Shown here piece after piece: positions 7,782 to 16,065 of a DNA stretch of 64,000 bases. This stretch comes from Albidovulum sediminicola (GTDB taxonomy: Bacteria > Pseudomonadota > Alphaproteobacteria > Rhodobacterales > Rhodobacteraceae): contig NZ_JAOWLA010000007.1 in NCBI RefSeq assembly GCF_025751575.1, forward strand, positions 1-64,000. Direction: 5' to 3'. The notes under the pieces were generated by a model, which made no database searches, was not told the origin of the DNA, and saw nothing but the letters and a program-made list of their open reading frames with translations. Positions within the stretch are counted from its first letter, which is position 1; every line of letters begins with the position of its first letter. The translations under genes and the position numbers were made by a program.

Positions 7782-9344
7782 TTGTCGGGCACGGGTAAGG
7801 TTTTTGTCGGCATCGATGCCGGCACGACGGGCTGCACGGTCATGGTCTTCGACGAGAAGGGCAATGCCATCGGCCACGGCTATCAGGAATACAACTGCTC
7901 CTCGCCGCAGCCGGGCTGGATCGAGCAGAGCCTGGATGAGGTCTGGGCGGGGATCTGCTCGGCCACGAAGCAGGCGGTGAAGAAGGCGGGCGTGCCTGCC
8001 TCGGCCTATCACTCGGTCGGCCTGTCCAGCCAGCGCGGCACCTTTGGCATCCTCGACGCGAACCGCCGTCCGCTGATGAACTCGCTGGTCTGGAACTGCG
8101 GGCGGGCCTTGAAAAGCGTGGCCGCCATTTCTGCAGAGTTTTGCCCAGAGGAGCACCAGAAGCACACCGGCATGCAGATCAGCCCGCTCTGGTCGGCCGC
8201 CAAGATCGTCTGGCTGCGCGAGAAGCGTCCGGATCTCTTCGATGCCACGCGCTGGTTCGTAAACGGCCAGGAATACTTCCTCTGGCGCATGGGGGCGGAG
8301 GACTGGGCCACGGACCCGGCGTCCCTGACGCTGAACGGGATGATGGACATCGCCAAGCTCGACTGGTCCGACCGCATCCTCAAGGCCTGCGGCATCGACC
8401 GCGACCGCCTGCCGCCGGTGGGAACGCCCGCGACAATGGTCGGGCGCCTGTCGAAGGCCGCCGCACATGAAACCGGCCTGCCTGAAGGCGTCATCCTGTG
8501 CCGTGGCGCGGGCGACCAGCAGTGTGCGGCGATCGGCGCAGGGGTTATCCGTCAGGGCATGGCCGAATTCACCGTCGGCACCTCTGGCGTCATGGTGGCC
8601 CACCTCGACAGCGTCGAGCGGATCAAGGGCAACAAGCTCTGGTGGGGTGGGCATGGCGTGCCGGGTGCCTGGGACATCGAGGGCGGCGCCTTCAGCCTTG
8701 GCGCATCGCTGCGCTGGTGGCGCGACCACCTGGGCCGCAACGAGCTGGACGAAAGCGCGCGCCGCAAGACCAGCGTCTATAGCGTGATGGTGGAGCAAGC
8801 CCACAACTCCAAGCCCGGCGCCAACGGGGCGATGTTCCACAGCTTCATGGCCAGCCAGGTCACGCCCTACTACGACGCGGTCGCCCGCGGCGGCTTCCTG
8901 GGCCTGGGCCTTTACCACGAGCGTCATGACCTGATCCGCGCGCTGCTGGAAGGCTGCGCGCAGGAAATGAAGATGGTCTTCGACAGCTTCCAGTCCGATA
9001 TCGAGGGCGGCATCACCGATTTCCGCCTGACCGGCGGCGGCACCAAGTCCGACGGCTTCGTGCAGATCATGACCGATATCATCGGCGTGCCCTCGACCGT
9101 GACGAAAGAGCGCGAATGCACGGCACTTGGCGCGGCGATCCTCGGGGCCTTCGGCTCCGGCGCCTTCGGCACGATCGACGAGGCGGTGGAGTCGATGGTG
9201 CAGGTTGAATCGACCTTCGACCCCAACCCGAAGCTGCGTGAGCTCTATGACGAGCAGCACGCCATCTACCGCGGCATGTACGAGGCCATCGCCAGATCGG
9301 GCCAGTATGCCGCGCTCAGCGACTTTTCGCAGAAATATCAGTGA
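7782..9344 (+). CDS. FGGY-family carbohydrate kinase (xylulokinase-like)
   Basis: A 520-residue sugar kinase. The TTG at 7782 is preferred because GGGAGGAAAAC sits directly before it and the protein then begins near the ATPase phosphate-1 motif VFVGIDAGTTGCTVMVFDE. The second FGGY signature region (GGGTKSDGFVQIMTDIIGVP) is near residues 415-435, followed by a GAAILGAFG segment. FGGY kinases phosphorylate pentuloses, hexuloses or polyols on the terminal hydroxyl. The substrate cannot be named, but the absence of a dehydrogenase or isomerase in the locus suggests a ketose. It follows the transglutaminase-like gene after 17 bp. Confidence 0.88.
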   Translation: MSGTGKVFVGIDAGTTGCTVMVFDEKGNAIGHGYQEYNCSSPQPGWIEQSLDEVWAGICSATKQAVKKAGVPASAYHSVGLSSQRGTFGILDANRRPLMNSLVWNCGRALKSVAAISAEFCPEEHQKHTGMQISPLWSAAKIVWLREKRPDLFDATRWFVNGQEYFLWRMGAEDWATDPASLTLNGMMDIAKLDWSDRILKACGIDRDRLPPVGTPATMVGRLSKAAAHETGLPEGVILCRGAGDQQCAAIGAGVIRQGMAEFTVGTSGVMVAHLDSVERIKGNKLWWGGHGVPGAWDIEGGAFSLGASLRWWRDHLGRNELDESARRKTSVYSVMVEQAHNSKPGANGAMFHSFMASQVTPYYDAVARGGFLGLGLYHERHDLIRALLEGCAQEMKMVFDSFQSDIEGGITDFRLTGGGTKSDGFVQIMTDIIGVPSTVTKERECTALGAAILGAFGSGAFGTIDEAVESMVQVESTFDPNPKLRELYDEQHAIYRGMYEAIARSGQYAALSDFSQKYQ

Positions 9345-9365
9345 TATCAGACAGGAGACCCTGAC

Positions 9366-9920
9366 ATGGCAATTCCCGGCATCCGCGGCATGGAACACGT
9401 GGGCATCACGGTTCCCGACATCAACGAAGCTTGCGACTTCTTCACCCGCATTCTCGGCGCTGAAGTGCTCTTCACCGCCGCCACCGATTTCCGCGGCGAG
9501 GGTGACTGGATGCACGAACATCTGCGGGTCCATCCCCGCGCCGAGATCAAGGAGTTTCGCTACGTCCGCCTTGGGAACGGCACCAACCTTGAGGTGTTCC
9601 AGTATTCCTCGCCCGACCAGAAGACCGAGGGGCCGCTGAAGAACTCCGACGTCGGTGGCCACCACATGGCCTTCTACGTCGACGACATGGAGGCGGCGAT
9701 CAAGTTCCTCAAGGACAACGGCGTGGAGGTTCTGGGTGAGCCCACCAGCTACACCGATGGTCCGAACCTGGGGCTCACCTGGTGCTATTTCATGGCGCCC
9801 TGGGGGCTCCAGCTTGAGGTTGTCTCCTCGCCCAAGGGCACGACCTTCGACAACGAGGCGAAGGCCGCCGGCCGCCGCCGCCTGTTCGACCCCTCGCGCG
9901 CGGCCGAAACGCTGATCTGA
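9366..9920 (+). CDS. VOC-superfamily (glyoxalase-like) protein
   Basis: A 184-residue vicinal-oxygen-chelate protein with two beta-alpha-beta-beta-beta modules. The first begins at MEHVGITVPDINEACDFF and the second at HHMAFYVDDMEAAIKFLKDNG. Candidate metal ligands are His in EHVGI, Glu in LEVF, His in GGHHMAF and Glu in LQLEVV. The family includes glyoxalase I, epimerases and dioxygenases. In this operon an epimerase, isomerase or detoxifying lyase acting on a phosphorylated sugar or an alpha-ketoaldehyde by-product is plausible but not shown. CAGGAGACCCTGAC precedes the ATG. Confidence 0.75.
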   Translation: MAIPGIRGMEHVGITVPDINEACDFFTRILGAEVLFTAATDFRGEGDWMHEHLRVHPRAEIKEFRYVRLGNGTNLEVFQYSSPDQKTEGPLKNSDVGGHHMAFYVDDMEAAIKFLKDNGVEVLGEPTSYTDGPNLGLTWCYFMAPWGLQLEVVSSPKGTTFDNEAKAAGRRRLFDPSRAAETLI

Positions 9921-9978
9921 GCGCGCATTGCTTCGGGGGCGCGTCGTGGTGCCCCCAACCCTCCTGAAAGGATATCTC

Positions 9979-10857
9979 ATGCCCCTGGTTTCCATGGGCC
10001 CGATGCTGCGTCGGGCCCGGGCGGATGGTTATGGCATCGCCGCCTACAACATGATCGACTTCAACTCCGCCAAATCCATCATCGGCGGCGCGGCAGAGCT
10101 TTCCGCCCCGGTGATCGTGCAGGTCAGCGTCAAGACGGTGAAGCACTGGGGCTATGGGCATCTGGCCTCCTGGGTGCGGATGCTGGCGGAGGACGCGCCG
10201 GTTCCGGTCGCGCTGCACCTGGACCACTGCACCGACATCGAGGTGATCAAGCGCTGCATCGATGCAGGCTGGACCTCGGTCATGTTCGACGGCTCGACCC
10301 TGCCGTTTGCAGAGAACCTGGACAAGTCCGCGCAGGCCTACGCGCTGACCGAGGCCGCGGGCATCGGGCTTGAGGCCGAGATCGGCGCCATCGGCGGGGT
10401 CGAGGACGACAAGGTGGTGAACGACGACCAGTCGCGCCTGGCCGATTTCGACGAATGCCTGAAATTCGTGGCGGCGATGCCGAACCTCGCGGTCTTTGCC
10501 CCCGCGATCGGGACCGCCCACGGTTTCTACAAGGGCGAGGCGAAGATCGCCTATGACTTGCTCAAGCGCATCACCGATGCGATCCCGAACCCCATTGCCC
10601 TTCACGGCGGCACGGGGCTGACCGACGAACAGTTCCATCGCTGCATCGAACTGGGCTGCGGCAAGGTCAACATCTCGACCATGCACAAGCGGCTCTTCAT
10701 CGACGGCTTCGTCAACCTCAAGGCAGAGAAGCCGAAGCTGGCCGAGCCGCTGCCCTTCATTCAGGCACAGCACGACGCGATGAAGGCCGATGTCATGGCC
10801 TGCATCCGTACCTTCGGCTCCGAAGGCCGCGCGGCGGAGGCAGCCCATGCCGCATGA
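9979..10857 (+). CDS. Class II ketose-bisphosphate aldolase
   Basis: A 292-residue zinc-dependent aldolase of the fructose-1,6- or tagatose-1,6-bisphosphate type. It shows HLDHC (about residues 82-86, zinc and catalytic region), an EAEIGAIGGVED segment, IGTAHGFYKG with a zinc histidine, and HGGTGLTDEQF with the third. It cleaves a ketose bisphosphate or ketose-1-phosphate to dihydroxyacetone phosphate plus an aldehyde. The start follows GAAAGGATATCTC. The next gene starts inside its last codons, so the two are translationally coupled. Confidence 0.87.
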   Translation: MPLVSMGPMLRRARADGYGIAAYNMIDFNSAKSIIGGAAELSAPVIVQVSVKTVKHWGYGHLASWVRMLAEDAPVPVALHLDHCTDIEVIKRCIDAGWTSVMFDGSTLPFAENLDKSAQAYALTEAAGIGLEAEIGAIGGVEDDKVVNDDQSRLADFDECLKFVAAMPNLAVFAPAIGTAHGFYKGEAKIAYDLLKRITDAIPNPIALHGGTGLTDEQFHRCIELGCGKVNISTMHKRLFIDGFVNLKAEKPKLAEPLPFIQAQHDAMKADVMACIRTFGSEGRAAEAAHAA

Positions 10858-11575
10858 GATGCAGGCGCTGATCTTCGACTGCGACGGGGTTCTGGTGGAC
10901 ACCGAACGTGACGGGCACCGCGTGGCCTTCAACCGCGCCTTCGCGGCAGAGGGGATCGGCACCGAATGGTCGGTGGAACGCTATGGCGAACTGCTGACTA
11001 CGGGCGGCGGCAAGGAACGGATGCGGCGCCACTTCGACGAGACCGGCTGGCCGGCCGCGCAGGACGAGCACGACGGGCTGATCGCGCGGCTGCACCGCAC
11101 CAAGACCGATCTTTTCATGGACCTGATCGAGGCGGGCGCGCTGCCGTTGCGCCCGGGCGTCGCGCGCATGGTGGACGCGGCGCAGGCGGCGGGGCTAAAG
11201 GTCGCGGTCTGCTCGACCTCGAACGAACGGGCCGTCGAAACGGTGGTGCGCGTGCTGCTGGGTCCGGACCGGGCCGAGCGGATCACCATCTTTGCCGGCG
11301 ACGTGGTGCCGAAGAAGAAGCCCGATCCCGCGATCTACACCCTTGCCGCCACGACGCTGGGCCTGACGCCCGCCGCCTGCGTGGTGGTGGAGGACAGCCA
11401 CATCGGACTCCGCGCTGCCAAGGCCGCGAGCATGAACTGCATCGTCACCCGATCCACCTATACCCACGACGAGGACTTCACCGGGGCCGACCGGATCGTG
11501 GATCACCTGGACGAGGGCGTGGACCTCGGCCTGTGCCAGGCCCTGACCCAGAGGGAGGATATCGAATGCCGCTGA
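10847..11575 (+). CDS. HAD-superfamily phosphatase, CbbY-like
   Basis: A 242-residue HAD hydrolase with the nucleophile motif FDCDGVLVDTE at the N-terminus, a STSNER motif II, a KKKPDPAIY motif III and a VVEDSHIGLRAAKAAS motif IV. This is the CbbY/beta-phosphoglucomutase-like subgroup. CbbY is established as a xylulose-1,5-bisphosphate phosphatase. By analogy this one may dephosphorylate a sugar bisphosphate made by the kinase/aldolase pathway. It overlaps the aldolase gene by 11 bp. Confidence 0.8.
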   Translation: MPHEMQALIFDCDGVLVDTERDGHRVAFNRAFAAEGIGTEWSVERYGELLTTGGGKERMRRHFDETGWPAAQDEHDGLIARLHRTKTDLFMDLIEAGALPLRPGVARMVDAAQAAGLKVAVCSTSNERAVETVVRVLLGPDRAERITIFAGDVVPKKKPDPAIYTLAATTLGLTPAACVVVEDSHIGLRAAKAASMNCIVTRSTYTHDEDFTGADRIVDHLDEGVDLGLCQALTQREDIECR

Positions 11576-11850
11576 CCGTCATCGCGACGCTCAAGGCGAA
11601 AGCCGGCAAGGAGGACGCGCTCTACGAGGTGCTGAAGGGCCTTCTGGCGCCGACGCGCGCCGAAAAGGGTTGCGTTTTCTATGACATGCACAAGTCGGCG
11701 GACGAGTCCGGGCTGTTCATGTTCACGGAGGAGTGGGAAACCCGCCCGTTGTGGGACGACCACATGAACTCCCCGCATCTGACGGCGTTCTCGGCGCAGC
11801 AGGACGATCTGGTCGAAAACTGGACCCTTTTCACCGGCGAGAAGGTTTAA
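11566..11850 (+). CDS. ABM-domain (antibiotic biosynthesis monooxygenase-like) protein
   Basis: A small 94-residue protein of the ABM/dimeric alpha-beta-barrel fold, opening with VIATLKAKAGKEDALYEVLKG and carrying the EKGCVFYDMHKS and FTEEWETRPLWDDHMNSPHL segments typical of the family (LsrG/YgiN-like). LsrG is an isomerase of a phosphorylated deoxy-diketone derived from autoinducer-2, and YgiN is a quinol monooxygenase. It overlaps the end of the HAD gene by 10 bp with GAGGGAGGATATCGA as ribosome binding site. Reaction here unknown. Confidence 0.75.
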   Translation: MPLTVIATLKAKAGKEDALYEVLKGLLAPTRAEKGCVFYDMHKSADESGLFMFTEEWETRPLWDDHMNSPHLTAFSAQQDDLVENWTLFTGEKV

Positions 11851-11854
11851 GCCC

Positions 11855-12544
11855 ATGAAAATCAAGTTCTACGCCCACGCGAGCTTCCGGCTGGAGGGGG
11901 ACGGGCTTGCCGTCATCACCGACCCGTTCAACTGCGAGAAATCGAAGTTCGACCCGATCAACGAACCAGCCGACATCGTTCTGATGTCCTCGGACACCGA
12001 CGATTTCCATTCCGATCCCAGCCATATCCTGGGCGAACCGGAGGTGGTCAACACGCTGGCGATCCCCGCCGGGGGGCGCGACGTCAAAGGCATCCATGTG
12101 ACCTCCTACCCGGCGACGGAAAGCCTGACTTTCGACTACCAGACGGAATATGGCCGCGACCCGGACGCGAACGCGCTTTACCATTTCACGCTGGACGGGA
12201 TGCGCGTGTTGCACATGGGTGATATCGGCACCGCAGTACCCGACGGGCATCTTGAGGCGCTGAAGGGCAAGGTCGATGTGCTGCTGGCGCTGACCGGCGA
12301 TCACGCGACGATCCCGCTGCCCGACCTTGACGACGCGATCAGCGTGATTGGCCCCAAGGCGGTGATCCCGATGCACTACTACAGCCCCAAGGGTGTGCTG
12401 AGGATCGAGCCGGTCGAGAGTTTCCTCGCGCGCGTGCCCGAGGACAGCGTCACCCGCGTCGGTGGGTCGGAACTGGACCTGACCGCCGACATGCTGCCCA
12501 CGGACGGCGCGCCCCGCGTCTTCGTCTTCGAACAGTCGCGCTGA
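11855..12544 (+). CDS. Metallo-beta-lactamase-fold protein (UlaG-like) with a damaged metal motif
   Basis: A 229-residue protein with the outline of UlaG/L-ascorbate-6-phosphate lactonase-like hydrolases: an opening FYAHASFRLEGDG, a later VLHMGDIGT, and a PMHYYSPKG motif. The central HxHxDH motif is replaced by SSDTDDF (about residues 45-51): the three histidines are gone and only the aspartate remains, so the usual two-metal centre cannot form normally. It may be a non-hydrolytic or one-metal variant. It starts 4 bp after the ABM gene and ends before a terminator, so it closes this operon or a sub-operon. Confidence 0.7.
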   Translation: MKIKFYAHASFRLEGDGLAVITDPFNCEKSKFDPINEPADIVLMSSDTDDFHSDPSHILGEPEVVNTLAIPAGGRDVKGIHVTSYPATESLTFDYQTEYGRDPDANALYHFTLDGMRVLHMGDIGTAVPDGHLEALKGKVDVLLALTGDHATIPLPDLDDAISVIGPKAVIPMHYYSPKGVLRIEPVESFLARVPEDSVTRVGGSELDLTADMLPTDGAPRVFVFEQSR

Positions 12545-12568
12545 GCTTACCTCCGGCGCGTCTGCCTT

Positions 12569-12599
12569 GGCCCCCGCCATCACGGCGGGGGCCTTTTTC
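12569..12599 (+). terminator. Rho-independent terminator of the transporter/kinase/aldolase operon
   Basis: GGCCCCCGCC, a five-base loop ATCAC, and GGCGGGGGCC are followed by TTTTT. This is a strong intrinsic terminator 24 bp after the stop of the metallo-beta-lactamase-fold gene, and only 14 bp before the next start. Confidence 0.85.
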
Positions 12600-12612
12600 C
12601 AAAGGGCCCGCA

Positions 12613-13848
12613 ATGACCGACCTGACCCCGACCCACGCCCGTAACATGCGCCTTCTAGGGCATACCGACCAGGGCGGGCGGCCCGACGGCGTGCAACTGA
12701 TGGTTCATCGCGGGTATGGCTATGTCGGCCACATCTTTTCCAAGGGGTTCAGCGTCATCGACCTGCGCGACCCGGTGAATCCGCGGCCCGTGCGTTTCAT
12801 CCCTGCGCCGCCGAACACCTGGTGCCTGCACCTTCAGACGCATGACGACCTGCTTTTGGTCATCCACAACAAGGACATGTTCGCCCAAGCCGACATGGCG
12901 GACGAAAAGGCCTATTACAAGGGCGGGGTCAGCCACCACGCAGACGGCGCCCGCGACTGGTCGGCGGGTATGGCGGTCCATGACATTTCCCGCCCCGAGG
13001 CGCCCCGGCAGATCGGCTTCATGCCGGTCGAAGGGACGGGGCTGCACCGGATCTGGTACACCGGCGGGCGCTGGGCCTATGCCTCGGCGCTGCTCGACGG
13101 GTTTACCGATTATATCCTGATCACCATCGACATGGCGGACCCGACACGGCCCCGGATGGTCGGCCGTTTCTGGCTTCCAGGCATGAACGCGGCGGCGGGG
13201 GAGGTGCCCGACTGGCCGCTGCCGCAGGGCCGCTTCGGGCTGCATCATCCGATCGTGCACGGCGACATTGCCTACTGCAGCTGGCGCGATGCCTGCCTGG
13301 CGATCGTGGACGTCTCCGACCGCCACGCGCCAAAGCTGATGAACCACATCGTCTGGTCGCCGCCCTTCGGCGGGGGAACCCATAACGCGTTGCCACTGCC
13401 CGGGCGCGATCTTCTGGTCGTGGTGGATGAAACCGTGCTGGACCACGGGGAGGATGGGTTCAAGCCGATCTGGATCTTCGACAACCAGGTGAAGGGCAAG
13501 CCCATCAGCATCGCGACGATGCCGCCGCCCTCGGACCGCGACTACCATGCCGTGGGCGGGCATTTCGGCCCGCACAACATTCACGAAAACCGCCCCGGCA
13601 CCTTCGTGTCCGAGGATCTGATCTTTGCGACCTGGCAGAACGCGGGTGTGCGCGTCTACGACATCCGCGACCCCTTCCGCCCGCAGGAAGTGGGCGCCTG
13701 TGTTCCGCCGCCGCCCGCGCGCATGGTTGACCCGCGCCCCAACCGCGCGGCGGTCCTGCATTCGGCGGACGTTCATGTCGATGCGCAGGGTCTGATCTAC
13801 GCGACCGATTTCAACGCCGGGCTGAGCGTGATGGAATACCTCGGCTGA
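12613..13848 (+). CDS. LVIVD-repeat beta-propeller-like protein
   Basis: A 411-residue protein with repeated short motifs such as GYGYVGHIFSKGFSVIDLRDP, CLAIVDVSDRHAP, GVRVYDIRDPFRPQEVG and GLIYATDFNAGLSVMEYLG, typical of LVIVD-type propellers. There is no signal peptide, so it is probably cytoplasmic. Histidines and aspartates recur in the blades, but I cannot assign an active site. It could be a lactonase-like enzyme or a binding scaffold. AAAGGGCCCGCA precedes the ATG. A terminator separates it from the upstream operon, so it depends on read-through or its own promoter. Confidence 0.7.
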   Translation: MTDLTPTHARNMRLLGHTDQGGRPDGVQLMVHRGYGYVGHIFSKGFSVIDLRDPVNPRPVRFIPAPPNTWCLHLQTHDDLLLVIHNKDMFAQADMADEKAYYKGGVSHHADGARDWSAGMAVHDISRPEAPRQIGFMPVEGTGLHRIWYTGGRWAYASALLDGFTDYILITIDMADPTRPRMVGRFWLPGMNAAAGEVPDWPLPQGRFGLHHPIVHGDIAYCSWRDACLAIVDVSDRHAPKLMNHIVWSPPFGGGTHNALPLPGRDLLVVVDETVLDHGEDGFKPIWIFDNQVKGKPISIATMPPPSDRDYHAVGGHFGPHNIHENRPGTFVSEDLIFATWQNAGVRVYDIRDPFRPQEVGACVPPPPARMVDPRPNRAAVLHSADVHVDAQGLIYATDFNAGLSVMEYLG

Positions 13849-13856
13849 GCCGCGCC

Positions 13857-14762
13857 TCAGGCCTCGCCGCCCGATCGCTGGTAGAAGCGCTCCAGCGCGC
13901 TCGCCGTCTTCTTGAGGTTGCTTGAGCGGCTGCTCTCTTCCTCGAACAAGAGGCCGATATACATCAGGTCAATTAGATAGATCTGACTGATGCGCCCTTC
14001 CAGAAAGTCGCCGTACAGCGGAACCGAAGGGGTGGCCGAGCTCCAGGTCACGAGTGTCGTTGATGCCGCGCGCCCGACCGGTGAGGCCGGGTCGCTGGTC
14101 AGCGCGATGGTCGTTGCGCCGTTTTCGCGCGCAAGCTTCAGCGCGCTTGCGATCCCAATCGTCGTCCCTGTGTGGGAAATGCCGATCATGACGCTGTCCG
14201 GACCAAGGTTCGCGGCAAGCACGACCTGCGTGTAGTGGTCGTCACTGGCCTGCGCATCAAGGCCCGCCTTCATGAAAAGGTGCGCTGCCTCGTCGCAGAT
14301 CGCGGCGGCGCCGCCCACGCCCACCAACACGATCTTGCGCGCATTGCGGATCGCCTGGATGCAAGTGTCGATCCGTTCGGTGTCGAGCATGCGCTGCGTT
14401 CCCTGGATCGCGACCGACAAGAGGTTCGCCAGCTTGGCCGAGGTTCCGATCAGCGTGTCGGTCTGGTCGATCTCGGCCGGGATGTTGGCAAAGCTGGATC
14501 GGGTGACCGCGCCCTCCGCCAGCGACAGCTTCAGGTCGGGGAAGCCGGAATATCCCAGGGCGCGGCTGACGCGGCTGATCGTGGCTTCGGACAGGCCCAG
14601 CGTTTGCGCCAGTTCCGTGATCGACAGGCTGAGCCGTGTGCCCGCATGTTCGCGCAGATAGTCCGCAACGATGCGCTCGGACTTCCGGAGCGATGCGTAA
14701 CGTTCCTGGATGCGTTGAACGAGGTCGCCCCCGTTGGCGTGTGGGGAAGCCCTGTCGGCCAT
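13857..14762 (-). CDS. RpiR/MurR-family transcriptional regulator with SIS domain
   Basis: A 301-residue regulator. The start at 14762 follows GGAGAG; longer in-frame starts up to 14882 lack a ribosome binding site. Residues 10-85 hold the RpiR helix-turn-helix (SLSITELAQTLGLSEATISRVSRALG). Residues 120-260 hold the sugar-isomerase (SIS) domain with KIVLVGVGGAAAICDEAAHLF and IGISHTGTTIG, which binds a phosphosugar effector. It lies between, and oriented against, the two halves of the carbohydrate locus, so it is the obvious local regulator, probably a repressor relieved by a pathway sugar phosphate. Confidence 0.88.
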   Translation of the reverse strand: MADRASPHANGGDLVQRIQERYASLRKSERIVADYLREHAGTRLSLSITELAQTLGLSEATISRVSRALGYSGFPDLKLSLAEGAVTRSSFANIPAEIDQTDTLIGTSAKLANLLSVAIQGTQRMLDTERIDTCIQAIRNARKIVLVGVGGAAAICDEAAHLFMKAGLDAQASDDHYTQVVLAANLGPDSVMIGISHTGTTIGIASALKLARENGATTIALTSDPASPVGRAASTTLVTWSSATPSVPLYGDFLEGRISQIYLIDLMYIGLLFEEESSRSSNLKKTASALERFYQRSGGEA

Positions 14763-15052
14763 GGTTCTCTCCGTCTTGCCCCTCATTGGTAGAGTGGAAC
14801 GGGGAAATCGGAAAGAAGTTTTCATATTTTCAGCGCCCAAAGGTGGCGCAAACCGGTGTCGCGGGTGATCGGTTCGCCGCAAACCCCCTGAAAATCAACA
14901 ACACACAATCTGAAATGTAAGAATATTTCACAATTTATGGCAAATTCTCGCGTCCTTGCAAAAAATTTTCTCGACAAGAGGAGGCGTGAAACCTACAAAA
15001 AACCCAATCAGAGCGATGTCTAAGCCGATTCCATCGGCAGTTGGGAGGAAAG
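14763..15052. promoter_or_regulatory. Divergent promoter region between the RpiR regulator and the E1-alpha operon
   Basis: A 290-bp region, much richer in A/T than its surroundings, without a gene. A 20-bp inverted repeat TGAAAT-N8-ATTTCA at 14911-14930 is the best operator candidate. Further GAAA/TTTC-rich sequence lies at 14811-14832. The AT-rich stretch 14890-14990 is where promoters in both directions are likely. GGGAGGAAAG just before 15053 is the ribosome binding site of the first enzyme gene. Confidence 0.55.
14911..14930. promoter_or_regulatory. Candidate RpiR-type operator palindrome
   Basis: TGAAAT, eight bases, then ATTTCA form a perfect 6-bp-arm inverted repeat midway between the divergent regulator and enzyme genes. 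RpiR-family proteins bind palindromes of about this size and base composition. Binding is inferred from position and symmetry only. Confidence 0.45.
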
Positions 15053-16039
15053 ATGGGAGCCGCTGCTCAAGGCAAGAACGCGCCCTCGCGAGAGTTCTTG
15101 GAGAAAATTTTCCGCACGGCCTACAAGATCCGTGTTTTCGAGACCGAAGGGATCAAGCTTTATCGTCAGGGCCTGATCCGGGGGTACTTCCACCCCTACC
15201 TGGGCCAGGAAGGCATCGCGACCGGCGCCTGCGCCGCGCTGAGCGAGGGCGACTACATCGCCTCAACCCACCGGGGCCATGGGCACTGCATCGCCTGGGG
15301 CGCGGATGTAAAGAAGATGGTGGCCGAGCTTCTCCAGAAGGAAACGGGCTACTGCAAGGGCTACGGCGGATCGATGCATATCGCCGATATCTCGGTTGGC
15401 AACCTCGGGGCGAACGGGATCGTTGGCGCGGGCACGCCGCTTGGCGTGGGGGCCGCGCTGGCCAACCAGGTCAACGGGTCTGACGCGGTCACCGTCACCT
15501 TCTCGACCGACGGCGCCTCGAACAACGGGACGTTCCTGGAAAGCCTGAACCTTGCCGCGATCTGGAACCTGAACTTCATCCTCCTGGTCGAGAACAACGG
15601 TTACGCCGTGTCGACGCGGATCGAGGAAAGCACCCGCGACACCGATCTTTACAAGCGCGGGCTCGCCATCGGGGTGGAAAGCCATCAGGTCGATGGCAAC
15701 GATCCGTTCGCGGTCTACGAGGTCATGAAGCAGGCGGTCGAAACCTGCCGCGCGGGCAAGGGCCCGGTCCTGATCGAGGCCAAGACCTATCGCCACATGG
15801 GTCACCACGTGAACGACCCCGGCAAGTACATGCCCGAGGACGAACTGGCCTACTACAAGCAGCGCGACCCGGTCGACCGTGCGCGCGCCGCCCTGAAGGA
15901 AATGGCCGATGTGAGCGACGAGGACATCGCCGCGATCGAAGCCGAAATCGCAGCCGAATTCGCCGATGCGGTCGAATTCTCGAAGAACAGCCCGGAGGTC
16001 ACGCCCGAATCCTTCCGCGAATTCGCGGTCGGATATTGA
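15053..16039 (+). CDS. Thiamine-diphosphate dehydrogenase E1 component, alpha subunit (acetoin/pyruvate dehydrogenase type)
   Basis: A 328-residue E1-alpha protein. ATG 15053 follows GGGAGGAAAG. The thiamine-diphosphate motif is near residues 150-180 (STDGASNNGTFLESLNLAAIWNLNFILLVENNGYAVST is its extent), preceded by GANGIVGAG. With the next gene it forms the alpha2beta2 E1 that decarboxylates a 2-oxo acid, or cleaves an acyloin, and passes the acyl group to lipoate. The partner E2 is of the acetoin-dehydrogenase type, so an acetoin-like substrate is as likely as pyruvate. Confidence 0.85.
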   Translation: MGAAAQGKNAPSREFLEKIFRTAYKIRVFETEGIKLYRQGLIRGYFHPYLGQEGIATGACAALSEGDYIASTHRGHGHCIAWGADVKKMVAELLQKETGYCKGYGGSMHIADISVGNLGANGIVGAGTPLGVGAALANQVNGSDAVTVTFSTDGASNNGTFLESLNLAAIWNLNFILLVENNGYAVSTRIEESTRDTDLYKRGLAIGVESHQVDGNDPFAVYEVMKQAVETCRAGKGPVLIEAKTYRHMGHHVNDPGKYMPEDELAYYKQRDPVDRARAALKEMADVSDEDIAAIEAEIAAEFADAVEFSKNSPEVTPESFREFAVGY

Positions 16040-16065
16040 GGCGGACGGGAAGGGGAGGAGAAATC

